A stretch of DNA of 64,000 nt. Source: Paramicrobacterium agarici (GTDB lineage: Bacteria; Actinomycetota; Actinomycetes; Actinomycetales; Microbacteriaceae). Of the stretch, positions 1 to 8,399 are shown one piece after another. The stretch is taken from the NCBI RefSeq assembly GCF_002563955.1, contig NZ_PDJE01000001.1, positions 3,038,001 to 3,102,000 of the forward strand, in the 5' to 3' direction. Position 1 is the stretch's first letter. The number at the start of each line of letters is the position of its first letter. The notes under the pieces were generated by a model, which searched no databases, had not been told where the DNA came from, and saw only the letters and a list, made by a program, of their open reading frames with translations. The translations under genes were made by a program, and so were the position numbers.

Positions 1-1
1 C

Positions 2-805
2 TTCGCCGTGCAGGCAAAGGTGCCGGCTGCGCGCGAGGAGCGCGTTCAGCTGCTGCAGATTCTGAGCACTGCCGCTCGCGCGCACACCGGAAAGCGCGTC
101 GTCGTGAAGACGCGTGCGCGCCGCGGCGAAGCGCAGACGCACCTCGAGCAGTACGACCTCGCGGCGCTGCTCGACACGCCCGACGTCGTCGACGCGATCG
201 GCGGTGTTCCCGACAATCTCGTCGTTTCAGATGGTCCCATGGCGGAGCACCTCTCGCGGGCTGCGGCGCTGGTCACCGTGAGTTCGACGGCGGCGCTCGA
301 GGCCATCGCCGCGGGCGTGCCCGTGCTGCTGCTCGACGACTTCGGCATCGGGCCGCGGCAGATCAACACGGTGTTCGTGGGCAGCGACCTCTTTGGCAAC
401 GCCTCCGATCTGGCGCGCGGCGCGTGGCGGCATCCTGATTCTGCCTGGCTCGACGACAACTACTTTCATCCCGCGCACGCGACCACGGTCGACGACCGGC
501 TCGACGAGCTCGTCCGTCGCAACGCCGCCCGGCCCCTGCCATTTCCCGAGCGCCGCTTCAACCTCACGGGCGGCACTCTGCGCCGAGCGTTCGAGCGCAA
601 GCGGATGCTGGGGCACTACGATCGGTCGCTGTCGGGCACACTGTCACTCGTGGTCGCGCTCCCGGCGCGCGCGGCGGTGCGGCGCGCGAGAAGACTCGCC
701 CGGATGCTGCGCGGCGACCAGCAGCATCCAGCCCTCTTCACGTCGGCTGCCGTGTCGACGTCACCGGGCGCGCACGAGTTCGGAGACTCACGTCCCGTCG
801 GGTGA
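2..805 (+). CDS. Putative glycosyltransferase, DUF6716-like, C-terminal part (5' end outside window)
   Basis: The reading frame is open from base 2, so the true start lies upstream and only the last 267 codons are visible. Around residues 80-115 a segment rich in small and aliphatic residues (SSTAALEAIAAGVPVLLLDDFG) resembles the C-terminal Rossmann half of GT-B glycosyltransferases, where a Ser/Thr-rich loop and a GxPV strand bind the sugar nucleotide. The overall feel matches actinobacterial DUF6716 putative glycosyltransferases; this family call is from memory of the family and moderate at best. The tail (about residues 215-267) is basic and low complexity. No neighbour on this strand explains its role; the next gene is convergent folD. 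Confidence 0.5.
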   Translation, partial: FAVQAKVPAAREERVQLLQILSTAARAHTGKRVVVKTRARRGEAQTHLEQYDLAALLDTPDVVDAIGGVPDNLVVSDGPMAEHLSRAAALVTVSSTAALEAIAAGVPVLLLDDFGIGPRQINTVFVGSDLFGNASDLARGAWRHPDSAWLDDNYFHPAHATTVDDRLDELVRRNAARPLPFPERRFNLTGGTLRRAFERKRMLGHYDRSLSGTLSLVVALPARAAVRRARRLARMLRGDQQHPALFTSAAVSTSPGAHEFGDSRPVG

Positions 806-959
806 CCGCTGACGCGAGAAGCGGGCCGATCATGCTGCAAACCCCGTTTTCTGCCAGCCGATGTTCGCTAGTCGGAAGCCTCCCGGCCGCTGCAGCGTGT
901 TGCGCACGACACGCCGCCGACGCGCCGGAATCTCCGATTATCGGAACGGCACCGCTGCC

Positions 960-1841
960 TCAGCCGGCGGCGCGCTCGGCAGCCTCCACGACGTTGGTCA
1001 TGAGCAGCGCGACGGTCATCGGCCCCACGCCGCCGGGGTTCGGCGACAGGTATCCGGCGACGTCTGCAACCCCGGGGTCGACGTCTCCGAAGACCTTGGC
1101 CTTTCCGCCGTCTGGGTTCTCCTCGCGCGTCACGCCGACGTCGAGAACCGCGGCGCCAGGCTTGACGTCTTCGGGACGAATGAGGTGCTTCACTCCGGCA
1201 GCGGCCACGATCACGTCGCCCTGACGCAGGTAGCGCGGCATGTCGACAGTGCCCGTGTGCGTGAGCGTCACCGTCGCGTTGAGCTGACGTCGCGTCAGCA
1301 GCAGCCCGATCGTGCGACCGATCGTCACGCCCCGACCCACGACGACGACGTGCTTGCCCGTGAGGTCGTAGTCGTTGCGCAGCAGCAGCTCGATCACACC
1401 GCGTGGCGTGCACGGCAGCGGAGTGTCGATCGGCGCATTGACGTTGAGCACAAGTCGGCCCAGGTTGGTGGGGTGCAACCCGTCGGCGTCTTTCGCCGGA
1501 TCGATGCGTTCGAGGATGCTATCGGTGTCGATGTGCTTCGGCAGCGGAAGCTGCACGATGTAGCCGTGGCATTCGGGATCGGCGTTGAGCTCGTCGATCA
1601 GCGCCTCGACCTGCTCTTGCGTCGCATCGGCGGGCAGTTCGCGCTGAATCGAGTTCATGCCGATCGCGACGGACTGCTTGTGCTTCATGCCCACGTACAG
1701 CTGCGATGCCGGGTCGGCACCCACGAGCACCGTCGCGATGCCCGGCGTGATGCCCCTCTGCTTGAGTGCTGCCACGCGCTCGGTCAGCTCGGCTTTGATG
1801 TCGGCAGACGCCGCGCGCCCGTCAAGAATCTGTGCGGTCAT
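960..1841 (-). CDS. folD: Bifunctional methylenetetrahydrofolate dehydrogenase / methenyltetrahydrofolate cyclohydrolase FolD
   Basis: Cytoplasmic one-carbon enzyme that oxidises 5,10-methylene-THF to methenyl-THF (NADP) and hydrolyses it to 10-formyl-THF. At 293 aa it has the usual family length. Visible marks are the YxxxK catalytic motif (Y49, K53), the VQLPLP strand at 96-101 with the conserved D120-GLHP loop, and the NADP-binding segment [15 protein letters not shown] near 165-180. It begins 12 bp after the stop of glyA on the same strand, so the two are one operon: GlyA makes methylene-THF and FolD converts it. Both sit behind a ZTP riboswitch, so the unit probably responds to 10-formyl-THF shortage. 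Start ATG chosen because it is the first in-frame ATG after glyA and the N-terminus aligns with known FolD. Confidence 0.96.
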   Translation of the reverse strand: MTAQILDGRAASADIKAELTERVAALKQRGITPGIATVLVGADPASQLYVGMKHKQSVAIGMNSIQRELPADATQEQVEALIDELNADPECHGYIVQLPLPKHIDTDSILERIDPAKDADGLHPTNLGRLVLNVNAPIDTPLPCTPRGVIELLLRNDYDLTGKHVVVVGRGVTIGRTIGLLLTRRQLNATVTLTHTGTVDMPRYLRQGDVIVAAAGVKHLIRPEDVKPGAAVLDVGVTREENPDGGKAKVFGDVDPGVADVAGYLSPNPGGVGPMTVALLMTNVVEAAERAAG

Positions 1842-1853
1842 TCGCTGCCCGCC

Positions 1854-3125
1854 CTACTGCTGCAGCCCGGGGTACAGCGGGAAGGCGTCGGTGAGGGTCT
1901 TCACCCGGCCGCGAAGCGCCGCGATGTCAGCATCCGGCCGCACGGCCAGCGCGATGATGTCGGCGACCTCGGCGAATTCCGCATCTCCGAAACCACGCGT
2001 CGCAAGTGCTGGCGTGCCGATGCGCATGCCGCTCGTGACCATCGGCGGGCGCGGGTCGAACGGCACGGAGTTCTTGTTCACCGTGATGCCGACCTCGTGC
2101 AGACGGTTCTCTGCGTCTTGCCCCGATAGCTCGCTCTCGCGCAGGTCGGCGAGCACGAGGTGCACGTCGGTGCCGCCGGTGAGCACGTTGACGCCGGCGG
2201 CGCGCGACTCGTCAGACGTGAGTGCTTCGGCCAGGAGCTTGGCGCCCGAGACGGTGCGCTCCTGGCGATCCTTGAAGTCATCGGATGCTGCCAGCAGGAA
2301 CGCCGTGGCCTTGGCAGCGATGACGTGCATGAGCGGGCCGCCCTGCTGACCGGGGAAGACGTTGGAGTTGAGCTTCTTCGCGAGTTCGGTGTCGCGCGAC
2401 ACGATGAAGCCGGAGCGCGGGCCACCGATGGTCTTGTGCACGGTCGACGACACGACGTCAGCGTACGGAACCGGCGACGGGTGAAGTCCCGCGGCGACGA
2501 GTCCGGCGAAGTGCGCCATGTCGACCCAGAGCTTGGCACCCACCTCGTCGGCGATCGCGCGGAACGCGGCGAAGTCGAGCTGACGCGGGTATGCCGACCA
2601 GCCGGCGATGATGACCTGCGGCTTGTGCTCGAGCGCCTTGTCGCGCACGACGTTCATGTCGACGCGGCACGTCTCGGGGTCAACGCCGTACGAGACGGCG
2701 TTGTACAGCTTGCCCGAGAAGTTGAGCTTCATGCCGTGCGTCAGGTGACCACCGTGAGCGAGCTCGAGGCCGAGAATCGTGTCGCCGGGCGTCGCGATGG
2801 CGGAGAGCACCGCCGCGTTTGCAGACGCACCGGAGTGCGGCTGAACGTTGGCGTACTCGGCGCCGAACAGCGACTTGGCGCGCTCGATCGCGAGGGACTC
2901 GGCGATGTCGACGAACTCGCAGCCGCCGTAGTAGCGACGGCCCGGGTACCCTTCCGCGTACTTGTTCGTGAGCACCGAGCCCTGTGATTGCAGCACGGAG
3001 ACGGGAACGAAGTTCTCGCTCGCGATCATCTCGAGGTAGTCGCGCTGGCGGCCCAGCTCTTGGTCGAGCACGGCGGCGATCTCGGGATCGACCTCCGACA
3101 GCGGCGCGTTGAACGTATCGGTCAT
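1854..3125 (-). CDS. glyA: Serine hydroxymethyltransferase GlyA
   Basis: PLP enzyme that converts serine and THF to glycine and methylene-THF. The 423-aa length is typical. The motif [13 protein letters not shown] carries the PLP lysine (K231); [11 protein letters not shown] (58-68) and the VDMAHFAGL segment (201-209, Asp for the PLP pyridine) are conserved. AAGGAG lies 7 bases before the ATG. First gene of a glyA-folD operon. The 5' leader holds a ZTP riboswitch, so expression should rise when ZTP/AICAR accumulates in folate shortage. Nothing unusual in the protein. Confidence 0.97.
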   Translation of the reverse strand: MTDTFNAPLSEVDPEIAAVLDQELGRQRDYLEMIASENFVPVSVLQSQGSVLTNKYAEGYPGRRYYGGCEFVDIAESLAIERAKSLFGAEYANVQPHSGASANAAVLSAIATPGDTILGLELAHGGHLTHGMKLNFSGKLYNAVSYGVDPETCRVDMNVVRDKALEHKPQVIIAGWSAYPRQLDFAAFRAIADEVGAKLWVDMAHFAGLVAAGLHPSPVPYADVVSSTVHKTIGGPRSGFIVSRDTELAKKLNSNVFPGQQGGPLMHVIAAKATAFLLAASDDFKDRQERTVSGAKLLAEALTSDESRAAGVNVLTGGTDVHLVLADLRESELSGQDAENRLHEVGITVNKNSVPFDPRPPMVTSGMRIGTPALATRGFGDAEFAEVADIIALAVRPDADIAALRGRVKTLTDAFPLYPGLQQ

Positions 3126-3157
3126 GCTGGCTCCTTTGTGACAGGCGGATGGAAAAT

Positions 3158-3297
3158 CCCGTATCGGCCCAGGCGTGCGGCCGAATCCGCCTCAATGCTG
3201 AGGGTCAGCGTCGCTCCCCGATGGTGCCCCATCTGAGCCGGGTCATCCGCGAGCTGCGAGCCCGCCGGAATCGTCCGTCAATACGCCAGTCGCGACG
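3158..3297 (-). promoter_or_regulatory. ZTP (pfl) riboswitch in the glyA-folD leader
   Basis: Read on the minus strand, three blocks in the right order match the pfl/ZTP riboswitch: CGACTGGCG (around 3284-3292), CACCATCGGGGAGCG (around 3211-3225), and ACGCCTGGGCC (around 3166-3176). The CGCCTGGGC block is the strongly conserved ligand-binding strand and GGGGAGCG lies before the variable hairpin. The element begins a few bases after a plausible transcription start and ends about 40 bases before the AAGGAG of glyA. Known ZTP riboswitches switch on folate and purine genes when ZTP builds up; glyA and folD are classic targets. No clear terminator is visible after the aptamer, so control of translation or Rho access is possible. 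Boundaries are approximate. Confidence 0.85.
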
Positions 3298-3302
3298 CGT
3301 AC

Positions 3303-3308
3303 AGCATA
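3303..3308 (-). promoter_or_regulatory. -10 box (TATGCT) of the glyA-folD promoter
   Basis: On the minus strand TATGCT lies about 7 bases before the first riboswitch block, so transcription would start at the riboswitch 5' end. The -35 region is weak. A copy of the octamer GGATGCTG/CAGCATCC falls in the spacer. Confidence 0.5.
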
Positions 3309-3374
3309 ACAGCGGATGCTGTCGCGGAAGCGCTGCCGCGCGTGTTCCTGCAGCACTCACTCCCGCGCGCGGCG

Positions 3375-4028
3375 TCAGCGAACCCAGCTGGGGTCGTTCA
3401 GGAGTTCTTGCAGTTCATTCACGAGACGCGCCGTGTGGAATCCGTCGGCGGCGGCATGGTGAATCTGCACGGCAAGAGGGAGCACCGTGCGGCCGTCGCG
3501 TTCGATGTAACGACCGAGTGTGAAGATGGGCGCGAAATGCTCCCAGCTGTCGCGGATATTAAGCGTAAATCCGGTAAATGACGTCCACGGAAGACTCGAC
3601 ACGTCGAACGTGTTCGGCGGGAGCGCTCCTTGGGGAAAGAACTCCGTTGCCCGGCTGTGCGCCGCGAGAAGAGCGGCGGCCGACTCGTGAAACACGGCGA
3701 AGTCGGGATCGTAGGGAGCCGAGACGCAGGCGAACGTCTCTCGCTCGGTGTTGAAGACGGTGAAGGCAGGGTCGACGACCGACCAGATGGCCGGGGCTCC
3801 CGATTCCGTGAGGCACATTCTGAATTCGTCGTGCCGGTTGACAACGGTGGCGAGCGCCCAGATTTGAGCGATGTACGTTTTGCGTGCGGAACGGCGCAGA
3901 GCATCGGCAAATGCCGTGACGTCAAGGTCAACGGTCATCGCGTAGGTGCAGGGCACGGTGTTGCGGTAATGCTCGAAGTGCTCCCGGCGCGGCCAGGAGT
4001 CGAGGTCAATGACGACGGGCGCTTCCAT
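3375..4028 (-). CDS. Type A chloramphenicol acetyltransferase-like protein
   Basis: 217 aa, the size of CatA enzymes, which transfer acetyl from acetyl-CoA to chloramphenicol 3-OH in the cytoplasm. The C-terminal motif HHAAADGFH (190-198) matches the CAT signature HHxxxDG with the catalytic histidine; the N-terminal HFEHY (17-21) and FTGFTLNI (151-158) segments also fit. Chromosomal CAT-like proteins often have other or unknown acceptors, so resistance is not shown. It stands alone: glyA leader lies downstream and the DUF2332 gene, with a 57-bp gap, upstream on the same strand. Base use matches the neighbours, giving no sign of recent transfer. Confidence 0.85.
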   Translation of the reverse strand: MEAPVVIDLDSWPRREHFEHYRNTVPCTYAMTVDLDVTAFADALRRSARKTYIAQIWALATVVNRHDEFRMCLTESGAPAIWSVVDPAFTVFNTERETFACVSAPYDPDFAVFHESAAALLAAHSRATEFFPQGALPPNTFDVSSLPWTSFTGFTLNIRDSWEHFAPIFTLGRYIERDGRTVLPLAVQIHHAAADGFHTARLVNELQELLNDPSWVR

Positions 4029-4085
4029 CTCTCGATCTTCTCAGTCAGTACTCGACGGGGTGGGGGCAGTGCGCAATTCGCGCCG

Positions 4086-5072
4086 TCACAGCCAGTGCAT
4101 CCGCTGCCCATGCGGCGCCGCAAACGCCTGCGCCTGCCCATCGAGCGCGAGCACGAAGCGGTTGTCGTCTCGCTGCCTGCGTCCGGGGATCGTACGGTCG
4201 ATCTGGGGAAACACACCGCGCCCCTCGAACGAAATCCAGCGCGCGCCGAGCCGCGCCATCTGCCCGTAGAAGCGGTCGCGCCCTGCCGCGTCCAGGTACG
4301 CGAGCACGGCCGTGTGCTGAACGACCGGCGTCACTCCCGCGGGTACAGCGTCGACGATGCTCTCGATCTGCTCGTTGAGGTCGCCGCGCACGAGGGTCGG
4401 CGGCTCGGCGCGGGCGATCGCCGCGGCAGCATCCAGTCGCTCATCTCTGTCGTTCTGCCCCGGCCAGATAAGCGCGTGCAGCCACCGCATGTCATCGGGG
4501 TCACTCACGTCGAGCGGATTGAGGTCGACGCCGAACCGCGACACGATCTCGGGCACCTGCTGCGGCAGAGGAACACCGCCGGTCGTCGCGCAGCGCGTGA
4601 CGACGGTCGAGGGGCCCGCAGGCGGGTCGATGCGCACCGCGTCGTCATACACGTGGCTATAGCGGTCGGGGTAGAGGCAGAGGCCAGCGGATGCTCCCAC
4701 TTCGATGAGAGCAATCGGACCATCGAGCTGCGCCAGCAGAGGCAGAATCACGGCTGTGCGCCCGGCCTCGTTCGTCTGCGTCGACCGCGCGAGAACCTCG
4801 CGGCGCACGTCGTTCCAGTGCTCACGCAGCCAGGCCAGAAAGACCTCAGGTGGCGCTTCAGGGACTCCGAGATATCGCGTCGCGGCGAGCACGAGGTTGG
4901 GCTGCTGCTTGTGCGCGGGAAGATCGGCGATGAGACCGCACACCTCGTGATCTGCCGCGATCGCCTGGCACCAGTTGTCGTAGCGCTCCGAGTTGCCGTA
5001 TGCCTCGTGATGGGCGAAGTCGGCGAATCGTGCCGCGACGTCCATGCGGTTGTCGACGTCGAGGGGACGCAC
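4086..5072 (-). CDS. DUF2332 family protein
   Basis: 328-aa soluble protein of the DUF2332 family, common in actinobacteria and without an established activity. Visible are an N-terminal helical part, then IALIEVGASAGLCLYPDRYSH (about 138-158), which looks like a glycine-rich nucleotide or SAM-binding strand-loop; a methyltransferase-like fold is a guess only. Its ATG sits one base past the stop of the pentapeptide-repeat gene (stop at 5074), so translation of the two is probably coupled. Function unknown. Confidence 0.8.
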   Translation of the reverse strand: MRPLDVDNRMDVAARFADFAHHEAYGNSERYDNWCQAIAADHEVCGLIADLPAHKQQPNLVLAATRYLGVPEAPPEVFLAWLREHWNDVRREVLARSTQTNEAGRTAVILPLLAQLDGPIALIEVGASAGLCLYPDRYSHVYDDAVRIDPPAGPSTVVTRCATTGGVPLPQQVPEIVSRFGVDLNPLDVSDPDDMRWLHALIWPGQNDRDERLDAAAAIARAEPPTLVRGDLNEQIESIVDAVPAGVTPVVQHTAVLAYLDAAGRDRFYGQMARLGARWISFEGRGVFPQIDRTIPGRRQRDDNRFVLALDGQAQAFAAPHGQRMHWL

Positions 5073-5073
5073 G

Positions 5074-5721
5074 TCAGCACACCTCGATTCCGAGCTGCGA
5101 CGCGAAGAACGGAGCGAGCTGCGCCAGCTGGGATTCGTCGATCACTGTGCCCTTCAACCCGTCGATGCCGACGATGCGCGAGAGCTCGAGACCCCGCAGG
5201 TCGACGTGCGCGAGTGTCGCACCGGGCACCTCGAGCGTGCCCACGCGGCACCCGCTGAGGCTGACCCGTGTGGCCGATGCCGCCCCGAGGTCGAGCTCGT
5301 CGATCTGGCAGTCTTCGAAGACGACATCGACGAGAGCGCTGCCGCGCAGGTTCACGAACCCGAGCTTGCATCCCGTGAAGCGCACTGAATTCCAGCGGCT
5401 GTCGTAGGCCTCGAGCGACCCGATGCGCGAACGGCTGACGTCGACGTCGCGCAGTTTCAGGGACGGTGCCGAAACGGTGGCTCCGTCGCCCGACGCGATC
5501 GTGCAGTCGGTGAAGCGCGCTCCGCGGCAGACGAGTCCGGCGAGAGCGAGATCGTCGAAAGCGCACTCTGAGAACGTGAGGTCGGCAAGGTCACGACCAG
5601 CGAGCGACGCACCCTCGAAACGCTCGCCCTCGCGCAAATCGCCAGGCAGCAGATCGTCGAGATCCGAAGGCGACAGATCGTGAAGTATCGGTGGCTCAAA
5701 TCGCGGTGCGTGAACGGTCAC
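5074..5721 (-). CDS. Pentapeptide-repeat protein
   Basis: 215 aa, with irregular A(D/N)LxF-type five-residue repeats through most of its length, for example EGASLAGRDLADLTFSECAF near the start and LRGSALVDVVFEDCQIDELDL further on. Such repeats form a right-handed beta-helix. Some members mimic DNA and guard gyrase; most have no known role. The start is GTG: six bases upstream on the minus strand is TAGTGT, so the mRNA is probably leaderless. It is followed within 1-2 bp by the DUF2332 gene, a pair likely to work together. Divergent from the GH20 gene. Confidence 0.88.
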   Translation of the reverse strand: MTVHAPRFEPPILHDLSPSDLDDLLPGDLREGERFEGASLAGRDLADLTFSECAFDDLALAGLVCRGARFTDCTIASGDGATVSAPSLKLRDVDVSRSRIGSLEAYDSRWNSVRFTGCKLGFVNLRGSALVDVVFEDCQIDELDLGAASATRVSLSGCRVGTLEVPGATLAHVDLRGLELSRIVGIDGLKGTVIDESQLAQLAPFFASQLGIEVC

Positions 5722-5727
5722 GTCGTC

Positions 5728-5733
5728 ACACTA
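5728..5733 (-). promoter_or_regulatory. -10 box TAGTGT of a leaderless promoter for the pentapeptide gene
   Basis: TAGTGT then exactly six bases then the GTG start at 5721, minus strand. Transcription would begin at or next to the start codon. Confidence 0.5.
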
Positions 5734-5780
5734 TCTCGGTAGACTCGCCGAACCACCACAGCCAACTCCGGAGGGTATTC

Positions 5781-7241
5781 GTGTCGCTTCCCGTGCTCTT
5801 GCCTCAGCCTCGCTCCGTTGACGAGAAGGAGGGAACGTTCACGATCACCGAGGGCACCCGCATCGTGACCGACCGGCCTGAGCTCGGCGACTACCTGGCG
5901 AGCGTGCTGCGTCCCGCCACGGGCTACGAGTTCGCGGTGTCGGCAGGCGCAGCCGCCGAGGGCGACATCGTGCTCGAGATCAACGCCGAGGCTGCGAGTT
6001 CCACCGGCAACCAGGCGGAGGCGTACCGCCTCGTGGTTGACGGACGCAACGCGATAATCGACGCACCCGCAGATGCCGGGCTCTTCGCGGGCATCCAGAC
6101 ACTGCGGCAGCTGCTGCCTGCCGAGATCGAGTCGCGTACGCCAGCGTCAGCACGGTGGGAGGTTTCGGCCGTGACCATCGTCGACGCGCCGCGTTTCGCC
6201 TACCGCGGCGTCATGCTCGACATTGCGCGACACTTCTTCGGCGTCGACACGATCATGCAGCTGATCGACAATGTGGCGGCGTACAAGATCAATCATCTTC
6301 ACCTGCATCTGAGCGACGACCAGGGCTGGCGCATTGAGATTCCGGGGTGGCCGGAGCTGACGCGCTCCGGAGCCGAGTCTCAGGTCGGCGGTGGCGACGG
6401 CGGGTTCTTGACCACGAGCGATTATGAGCAGATCGTGCACTATGCGGCATCCCGCTTCATCACGGTCGTGCCCGAGATCGATATGCCCGGTCACACCAAC
6501 GCCGCGATGGTCGCCTACCCCGAGCTGGCACCCGAGGGGGCGAAGATTGCTCCGTACACGGGCATTGCCGTCGGCTTCTCGTCTTTCAGCATCGAGGCCG
6601 ATGTGACGTACCGGTTCATCGACGACGTCGTCGGCCACATCGCGTCGCTGACGCCAGGGCCGTTCTTTCATCTCGGCGGAGACGAGTCGCTGGCGACGAA
6701 GGACGAGGATTACTGCACCTTCATGTCGCGAGCGAGCCGCATCGTCACGTCTCACGGCAAGACGCCGGTCGGCTGGCTTGAGATCGGCACGTGCGCAGAT
6801 CTTGCGCCCGGCACCGTCGGTCAGTATTGGAGCTACCGGGTTCCGCAAGACGGCGCAGACGACCAGGCGGTCTCAATTGTTCGTCAGGGCGGTGCACTCA
6901 TTCTCTCCCCCGCCGATGCTGTGTATCTCGACATCATGCCCGAATCCGGCTTTCGGCTGGGGCTCGAGTGGACGGGCGCGCCGACTCCGCTGTCGCAGGT
7001 GGCTGACTGGGACCCGGCGACTCTTGTTCCGAGCGTCGGCGAAGAGAACATTCTCGGGATTGAAGCGCCCCTGTGGACGGAAACCGTCGAGACGGCAGCC
7101 GACATCGACGCGCTGATCTTCCCGCGCCTGCTCGCCGTTGCAGATATGGCATGGGCGGATGCTGTCAGCGACAGCGAGACGCGCGTGCGCGCCCTTCTGC
7201 CACGCCTCGATGCGGCGGGCGTGCAGTACGGTCCTGCGTAG
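5781..7241 (+). CDS. Beta-N-acetylhexosaminidase, glycoside hydrolase family 20
   Basis: 486 aa. Removes terminal GlcNAc or GalNAc from the non-reducing end of oligosaccharides by substrate-assisted catalysis. Residues 1-130 form the GH20b-type domain; the catalytic TIM barrel begins at FAYRGVMLDIARHFF and the HLGGDES motif carries the D301-E302 catalytic pair. HLHLSDDQGWR and PEIDMPGH are further family blocks. GTG at 5781 was chosen because GGAGGGT lies 5 bases ahead; an earlier in-frame start at 5691 would overlap the divergent pentapeptide gene and lacks a binding site. No signal peptide, so it probably acts in the cytoplasm on imported oligosaccharides. It lies 267 bp before the amino-sugar operon. 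Confidence 0.93.
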   Translation: MSLPVLLPQPRSVDEKEGTFTITEGTRIVTDRPELGDYLASVLRPATGYEFAVSAGAAAEGDIVLEINAEAASSTGNQAEAYRLVVDGRNAIIDAPADAGLFAGIQTLRQLLPAEIESRTPASARWEVSAVTIVDAPRFAYRGVMLDIARHFFGVDTIMQLIDNVAAYKINHLHLHLSDDQGWRIEIPGWPELTRSGAESQVGGGDGGFLTTSDYEQIVHYAASRFITVVPEIDMPGHTNAAMVAYPELAPEGAKIAPYTGIAVGFSSFSIEADVTYRFIDDVVGHIASLTPGPFFHLGGDESLATKDEDYCTFMSRASRIVTSHGKTPVGWLEIGTCADLAPGTVGQYWSYRVPQDGADDQAVSIVRQGGALILSPADAVYLDIMPESGFRLGLEWTGAPTPLSQVADWDPATLVPSVGEENILGIEAPLWTETVETAADIDALIFPRLLAVADMAWADAVSDSETRVRALLPRLDAAGVQYGPA

Positions 7242-7441
7242 GCCGTTCTCAGCGCGAGGCGGATGGGCTGCCGTGTCGACGTCATGAACGCCGGTGAGGT
7301 CAGGGAGGGGACGCCATTGCGCACACCGGTTGCCCAGCTTGTGGCGTGGCGCATGCCGCTGAGTCGACGGGGCTGAGTGGAGGGCATGGCGACTCTGTGC
7401 GCTGCGGGTGGGCGTCGCTCATGTGAGGTGAGTGATTGCGC

Positions 7442-7480
7442 TTCTGATTGATTCTGATTGATGTGGCTATGCAATAATCA
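7442..7480 (+). promoter_or_regulatory. Tandem-repeat operator and promoter of the GalNAc operon
   Basis: Two exact head-to-tail copies of TTCTGATTGA fill 7442-7461, and an inverted relative (AATAATCAG) follows at 7473-7481. A possible -35 (TTGATT, 7448-7453) lies inside the repeats and AATAAT (7473-7478) could be the -10 with a 19-base spacer. DeoR-family repressors often bind direct repeats overlapping promoters, and a DeoR gene lies in the operon downstream, so it is the likely binder. The remaining upstream spacer (7242-7441) shows nothing else clear. Confidence 0.55.
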
Positions 7481-7508
7481 GTTTCACGCATAAACGAGAG
7501 GATGCGCC

Positions 7509-8399
7509 ATGCCTGACGCCGGTGCCTACATGGCCCAAGAGCTAGCCAGCCAACCCGAGATGTGGTCGCGCGCGATTACGCAGAGCGACGACGCAGCGAA
7601 GCTTCCTGCGGCAGGACAACGCGTCGCCGTCGTCGGGTGCGGAACCTCGTGGTTCATGGCGCAATCCTACGCGGCCCTGCGCGAAACCGCTGGGCTCGGA
7701 ATCACCGATGCCTTCGCCGCAAGCGAGGCGTTCATCGACCGCGACTACGACGCGATCATCGCGCTGACGCGGTCAGGCACCACGACCGAGGTACTCGAGC
7801 TGCTGGAGCACGTGGGCGACTCGACGCGTACGATCGCCATCATCGGCGACACCGAGACCCCCATCGTCAACATGGTCAACGATGTCATCGCGTTTCCCTA
7901 CGCTGACGAGAAGTCCGTCGTGCAGACGCGTTTCGCCACGACCGCGCTCACGTTCCTGCGCCACTCGACGGGCGCCGACGTCTCGGCACAGATCTCTGAC
8001 GCCGAGAAGATTCTCGACGAGCAGCTGCCGACAGAACTCGTCAACGCCGAGCAGTTCTCGTTCCTCGGCCGCGGCTGGACGACCGGCCTCGCCCACGAGG
8101 CCGCGCTGAAGATGCGCGAAGCATCGCAGTCGTGGACCGAGTCGTACTCTGCCATGGAGTACCGCCACGGCCCGATCGCGATCGCCGCTCCCGGCCGCGT
8201 GAGCTGGATGTTCGGAGAGGCCCCGAGCGGGCTCGCCGACAGCGTCGCCCTCACCGGCGCGCACTTTGAAGACGCTCGCATCGACCCGCTCGCCGATCTC
8301 GTGCGCGCCCAGCGCGTCGCCCTTCAGCGGGCGCTCAACGCCGGGCTCGACCCCGACACGCCGCGCAACCTCACGCGGTCGGTGGTTCTCGACGTATGA
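7509..8399 (+). CDS. agaS: Double-SIS sugar isomerase/deaminase, AgaS-like
   Basis: 296 aa with two SIS domains (about 20-140 and 175-280), the fold of the GlmS isomerase half. VVGCGTSWFMAQ and ALTRSGTTTEVLE are the SIS phosphate-binding loops; SAMEYRHGP is the conserved C-terminal active-site block. In this context (kinase, deacetylase, PfkB kinase, aldolase) it most likely deaminates and isomerises galactosamine 6-phosphate to tagatose 6-phosphate, as AgaS does. A GlcN-6-P deaminase of NagB-II type is the alternative; a separate classical nagB lies at 47450-48229. First gene of a six-gene chain joined by 4-bp ATGA/GTGA overlaps. Confidence 0.82.
   Translation: MPDAGAYMAQELASQPEMWSRAITQSDDAAKLPAAGQRVAVVGCGTSWFMAQSYAALRETAGLGITDAFAASEAFIDRDYDAIIALTRSGTTTEVLELLEHVGDSTRTIAIIGDTETPIVNMVNDVIAFPYADEKSVVQTRFATTALTFLRHSTGADVSAQISDAEKILDEQLPTELVNAEQFSFLGRGWTTGLAHEAALKMREASQSWTESYSAMEYRHGPIAIAAPGRVSWMFGEAPSGLADSVALTGAHFEDARIDPLADLVRAQRVALQRALNAGLDPDTPRNLTRSVVLDV

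Noticed and set aside
861-2129. 422-codon open frame on the plus strand
   Set aside because: It is antisense to folD and glyA, rich in Arg/His/Val as expected for the shadow frame of GC-rich genes, and has no family motif.
7442-7461. CRISPR-like or phase-variable tandem repeat
   Set aside because: Just two decamers with no spacers and not of a length or kind known to slip; an operator is the simpler reading.
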